From NCBI RefSeq assembly GCF_003464595.1, contig NZ_QRZF01000016.1, positions 1 to 64,000 of the forward strand: a stretch of 64,000 nucleotides of DNA, read 5' to 3'. The position numbers were made by a program, and so were the translations under genes. The notes below the pieces were generated by a model. That model searched no databases. It was not told the DNA's origin and saw only the letters and a program-made list of their open reading frames with translations. The DNA comes from Bacteroides intestinalis (lineage in GTDB: Bacteria > Bacteroidota > Bacteroidia > Bacteroidales > Bacteroidaceae). Positions 61,850 to 64,000 of the stretch are shown piece by piece (position 1 is the stretch's first letter; every line of letters starts with the position of its first letter).

Positions 61850-64000
61850 ATCTCTATACTCAGTAGGTGTCATTCCCATCTTCTGTTTAAAGCACTTACT
61901 GAAATAACGCGGATCATTGATGCCCACCATATAAGAAATCTGAGTCATGGAATACTCTCCGGTTTCAATGAACTGGACAGCGCGTTTAATACGCATTTCT
62001 TTGATAAACTCAATAGGTGCCAATCCGGTCAGCGTCTTCAGCTTTTTGAAGAATACAGAACGGCTGACAGCCAACTCTTGCACCAGATCATCTACCACCA
62101 ATTCACCATTATCCATATTTTTTTCCATCAGGTCTACCAGTTTATCCATAAACTTACGGTCGTTAGGAGACATTTCAGGACCTTTTTCTTCCACTGTTTC
62201 TTCTTCGGAAATAGTAGCAGAAGTTCCAGTCATTAAGTTATCGCGATAAATGCCCTGCAGCTTCTGACGTTGAGTAAGCAGATTCTTTACACGTGCTTTC
62301 AGGTAAGTAGCACTGAACGGTTTAGTAATATAGTCATCAGCTCCATACTCCAAGCCTTCCAGTTTGCTCTCAATGGAAGTCTTGGCTGTCAACAATACAA
62401 TAGGAATATGGCTGGTCGTCATGTCCGCACGCAATTCACGAGTCATAGCTATGCCATCCTTTTCGGGCATCATCACATCACTGATAATAATATCCGGTAA
62501 GAATTTCAAGGCTTTACTCCAACCTTGCATACCATCTACAGCTTCCACAATCCTGTATTCGGAAGCAAAGATACTGCGCAAGAACAGGCGGAGTTCCGAG
62601 TTATCTTCCACAAGCAGCATCGTTCCTTTAGCATCTGTATCTTCTTCGGTCTCATCCGGAAGGCTTTCCTCTTCCGACTGATTGGGGACTTCACTAAGTA
62701 TGTCCGTCACTTGTTCTGCAACTCCCATACCCACAGTAGTATCATCCTGTAAGAATTCCACTGTTTCATCATAGTGTTCTTTTCCTTTCAGGAAATCTAC
62801 TTTAAAACAACTACCCTCGCCCAATTTACTATCAACCGTAATAACTGCCTTGTGCATCTCCACCAGTTCTTTCACCAACGACAAGCCAATGCCTGTACTG
62901 GACTGATTGAACAAGTTACGATCTACCAGATTTTCAAAACGGACAAACAATGATTTTTTATTATTATCCGCAATACCTATTCCCTGATCTTCCACACCCA
63001 CGGAAACTGTCTTTTCATCTTCACGCACCAGAACTGTAATCATCTTCCCATTTGGAGTGTACTTAAAGGCATTGGAAAGCAGATTGAATACTATTTTCTC
63101 AAACTTATCAACGTCCACCCACAGATATAATTCCTCCTTCTCTGTTTCAAACAGGAAGTCTATCTGATGTTCTTCGGCAACCGACTCAAAGTTTTCCATG
63201 ATCTTACGGGTAAAAGTAACTACATTTATGCGTTGCACCTGCATCTTCATCTTCCGGTTCTGTATCTTCCGGAAATCCAGAATCTGATTGATAAGCCTCA
63301 ACATACGGTTCGTATTCCGTTCCACCACCTGCAATTGCTCACGTGCATCAGCCGGAAGTTTCGTATTCGCCAGAACGTATTCCACAGGCCCCGAAATCAG
63401 AGTCAACGGAGTACGCAGTTCGTGAGAAATATCTGTAAAAAAGCGCAGCTTCATATCTGTCATTTGTTGTTCTACAGATACTTCATGTTTCAGACGATAA
63501 ATGGTGAACAGGATATAAACAGCCGTCACAATAATCAGTATAACGAAAAGCACATACAGGAAGTAGGCAAACGGAGTTTCCCAGAAAGAAGGAAGAATCT
63601 CAATATTCAGTATGCGCGTGTTTTCCGTCCACACTCCGTCTCCATTGGTCGAACGAACCTTAAAGATATAGTGTCCCTTCGGCAAGTTGGTATAGGTTGC
63701 AGCACGTTGCTTGCCAACAAAGTTCCAGGCTTTTTCAAAACCTTCCAGAATATAAGCATACTGAATTTCAGAAGGTGCGGAATAATCGAGTGCAGCGAAC
63801 TGAATCGTGAAAATATTCTCCCGATGGGATAATACCAGTTCTCTCGTATCATCCAAACCTTGTTTCAAAACCGAACCCTGTCCCGGTTGTACATCCTCAT
63901 TGGCTATCAATAATTTAGATAATACAATCGGCGGTACATAGTTACTTTTACAAATAGAATCCGGATTAAAGTAAAAGATACCTGTATTAGCTCCGAAAAG
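61832..64000 (-). CDS. Hybrid two-component sensor-regulator (HTCS), 3' part, cut by window end
   Basis: The frame is open to the window edge; upstream codons read LFGANTGIFYFNPDS, sensor-propeller sequence, so the real start is beyond 64000. Visible domains in order: end of a periplasmic propeller, the Y_Y_Y domain (FTIQFAALDYSAPSEIQYAYILEGFEKAWNFVG), a transmembrane segment (TPFAYFLYVLFVILIIVTAVYILFTIY), a histidine kinase (FFTDISHELRTPL with phospho-His; ATP-binding region GVEDQGIGIAD and STGIGLSLVKEL), a receiver (LLVEDNSELR, phospho-Asp in IISDVMMPEKDG) and an AraC-type DNA-binding domain at the C-terminus. It likely senses a pectin oligosaccharide and activates the right-hand locus. Confidence 0.95.
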   Translation of the reverse strand, partial: LFGANTGIFYFNPDSICKSNYVPPIVLSKLLIANEDVQPGQGSVLKQGLDDTRELVLSHRENIFTIQFAALDYSAPSEIQYAYILEGFEKAWNFVGKQRAATYTNLPKGHYIFKVRSTNGDGVWTENTRILNIEILPSFWETPFAYFLYVLFVILIIVTAVYILFTIYRLKHEVSVEQQMTDMKLRFFTDISHELRTPLTLISGPVEYVLANTKLPADAREQLQVVERNTNRMLRLINQILDFRKIQNRKMKMQVQRINVVTFTRKIMENFESVAEEHQIDFLFETEKEELYLWVDVDKFEKIVFNLLSNAFKYTPNGKMITVLVREDEKTVSVGVEDQGIGIADNNKKSLFVRFENLVDRNLFNQSSTGIGLSLVKELVEMHKAVITVDSKLGEGSCFKVDFLKGKEHYDETVEFLQDDTTVGMGVAEQVTDILSEVPNQSEEESLPDETEEDTDAKGTMLLVEDNSELRLFLRSIFASEYRIVEAVDGMQGWSKALKFLPDIIISDVMMPEKDGIAMTRELRADMTTSHIPIVLLTAKTSIESKLEGLEYGADDYITKPFSATYLKARVKNLLTQRQKLQGIYRDNLMTGTSATISEEETVEEKGPEMSPNDRKFMDKLVDLMEKNMDNGELVVDDLVQELAVSRSVFFKKLKTLTGLAPIEFIKEMRIKRAVQFIETGEYSMTQISYMVGINDPRYFSKCFKQKMGMTPTEYRDKGLKK

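Overview
The window looks like a gut Bacteroides chromosome (Bacteroidota). The signs are two SusC/SusD outer-membrane pairs with surface lipoproteins, a hybrid two-component sensor, lipoproteins with Bacteroidetes-type lipoboxes, Bacteroides -7 boxes (TAnnTTTG) before many genes, and few Shine-Dalgarno sequences. I cannot name the species from sequence alone.

Layout. (1) 1-10180, minus strand: a pectin utilisation locus with SusC, SusD and a DUF4957/DUF5123-type surface lipoprotein, plus a separate pectate lyase (PL1) - pectin methylesterase (CE8) operon. Both promoters carry the same 29-bp element exactly 18 bp upstream of the -7 box. The locus probably continues to the left. (2) 10200-22500: an orphan TonB-dependent receptor, a membrane TPR-HTH regulator, then mostly core genes (PLP C-S lyase, CPBP protease, UbiA prenyltransferase, Cof phosphatase, PIF1-like helicase with TPRs, YrdC/YciO protein, AI-2E family transporter). 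(3) 22500-34070: a region with an amino-sugar flavour, holding a DUF3244 secreted protein, a second TPR-HTH regulator, a sialidase, nagB, and a ROK kinase - MFS transporter - SIS isomerase operon, with FprA and a radical SAM protein between. (4) 34100-40200: dipeptidyl peptidase IV, lipA, a membrane protein with a NUDIX-like tail, an RsmI-like methyltransferase and fabI. (5) 40300-64000: a second pectin locus: GH28, GH78 fused to a sialidase-like propeller, DUF4861, GH43, (an unrelated HAD phosphatase), GH95, SusC, SusD, a DUF4957-type lipoprotein, GH140 and the C-terminal part of a hybrid two-component sensor cut by the window end.

How they work together. The left locus should bind, de-esterify and cleave homogalacturonan. 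The right locus has the exo-acting enzymes expected for substituted galacturonans or rhamnogalacturonan fragments (galacturonic acid, rhamnose, xylose or arabinose, fucose or L-galactose, apiose). The two SusC-SusD-lipoprotein triads look paralogous and point outward in opposite directions.

Most interesting non-genic signals: paired promoter elements specific to each pectin locus; three unrelated intergenic arrays that all have a 22-bp period; and heptanucleotide (7 or 2x7 nt) repeats directly abutting several start codons. No tRNA, rRNA, CRISPR array or insertion sequence was seen.
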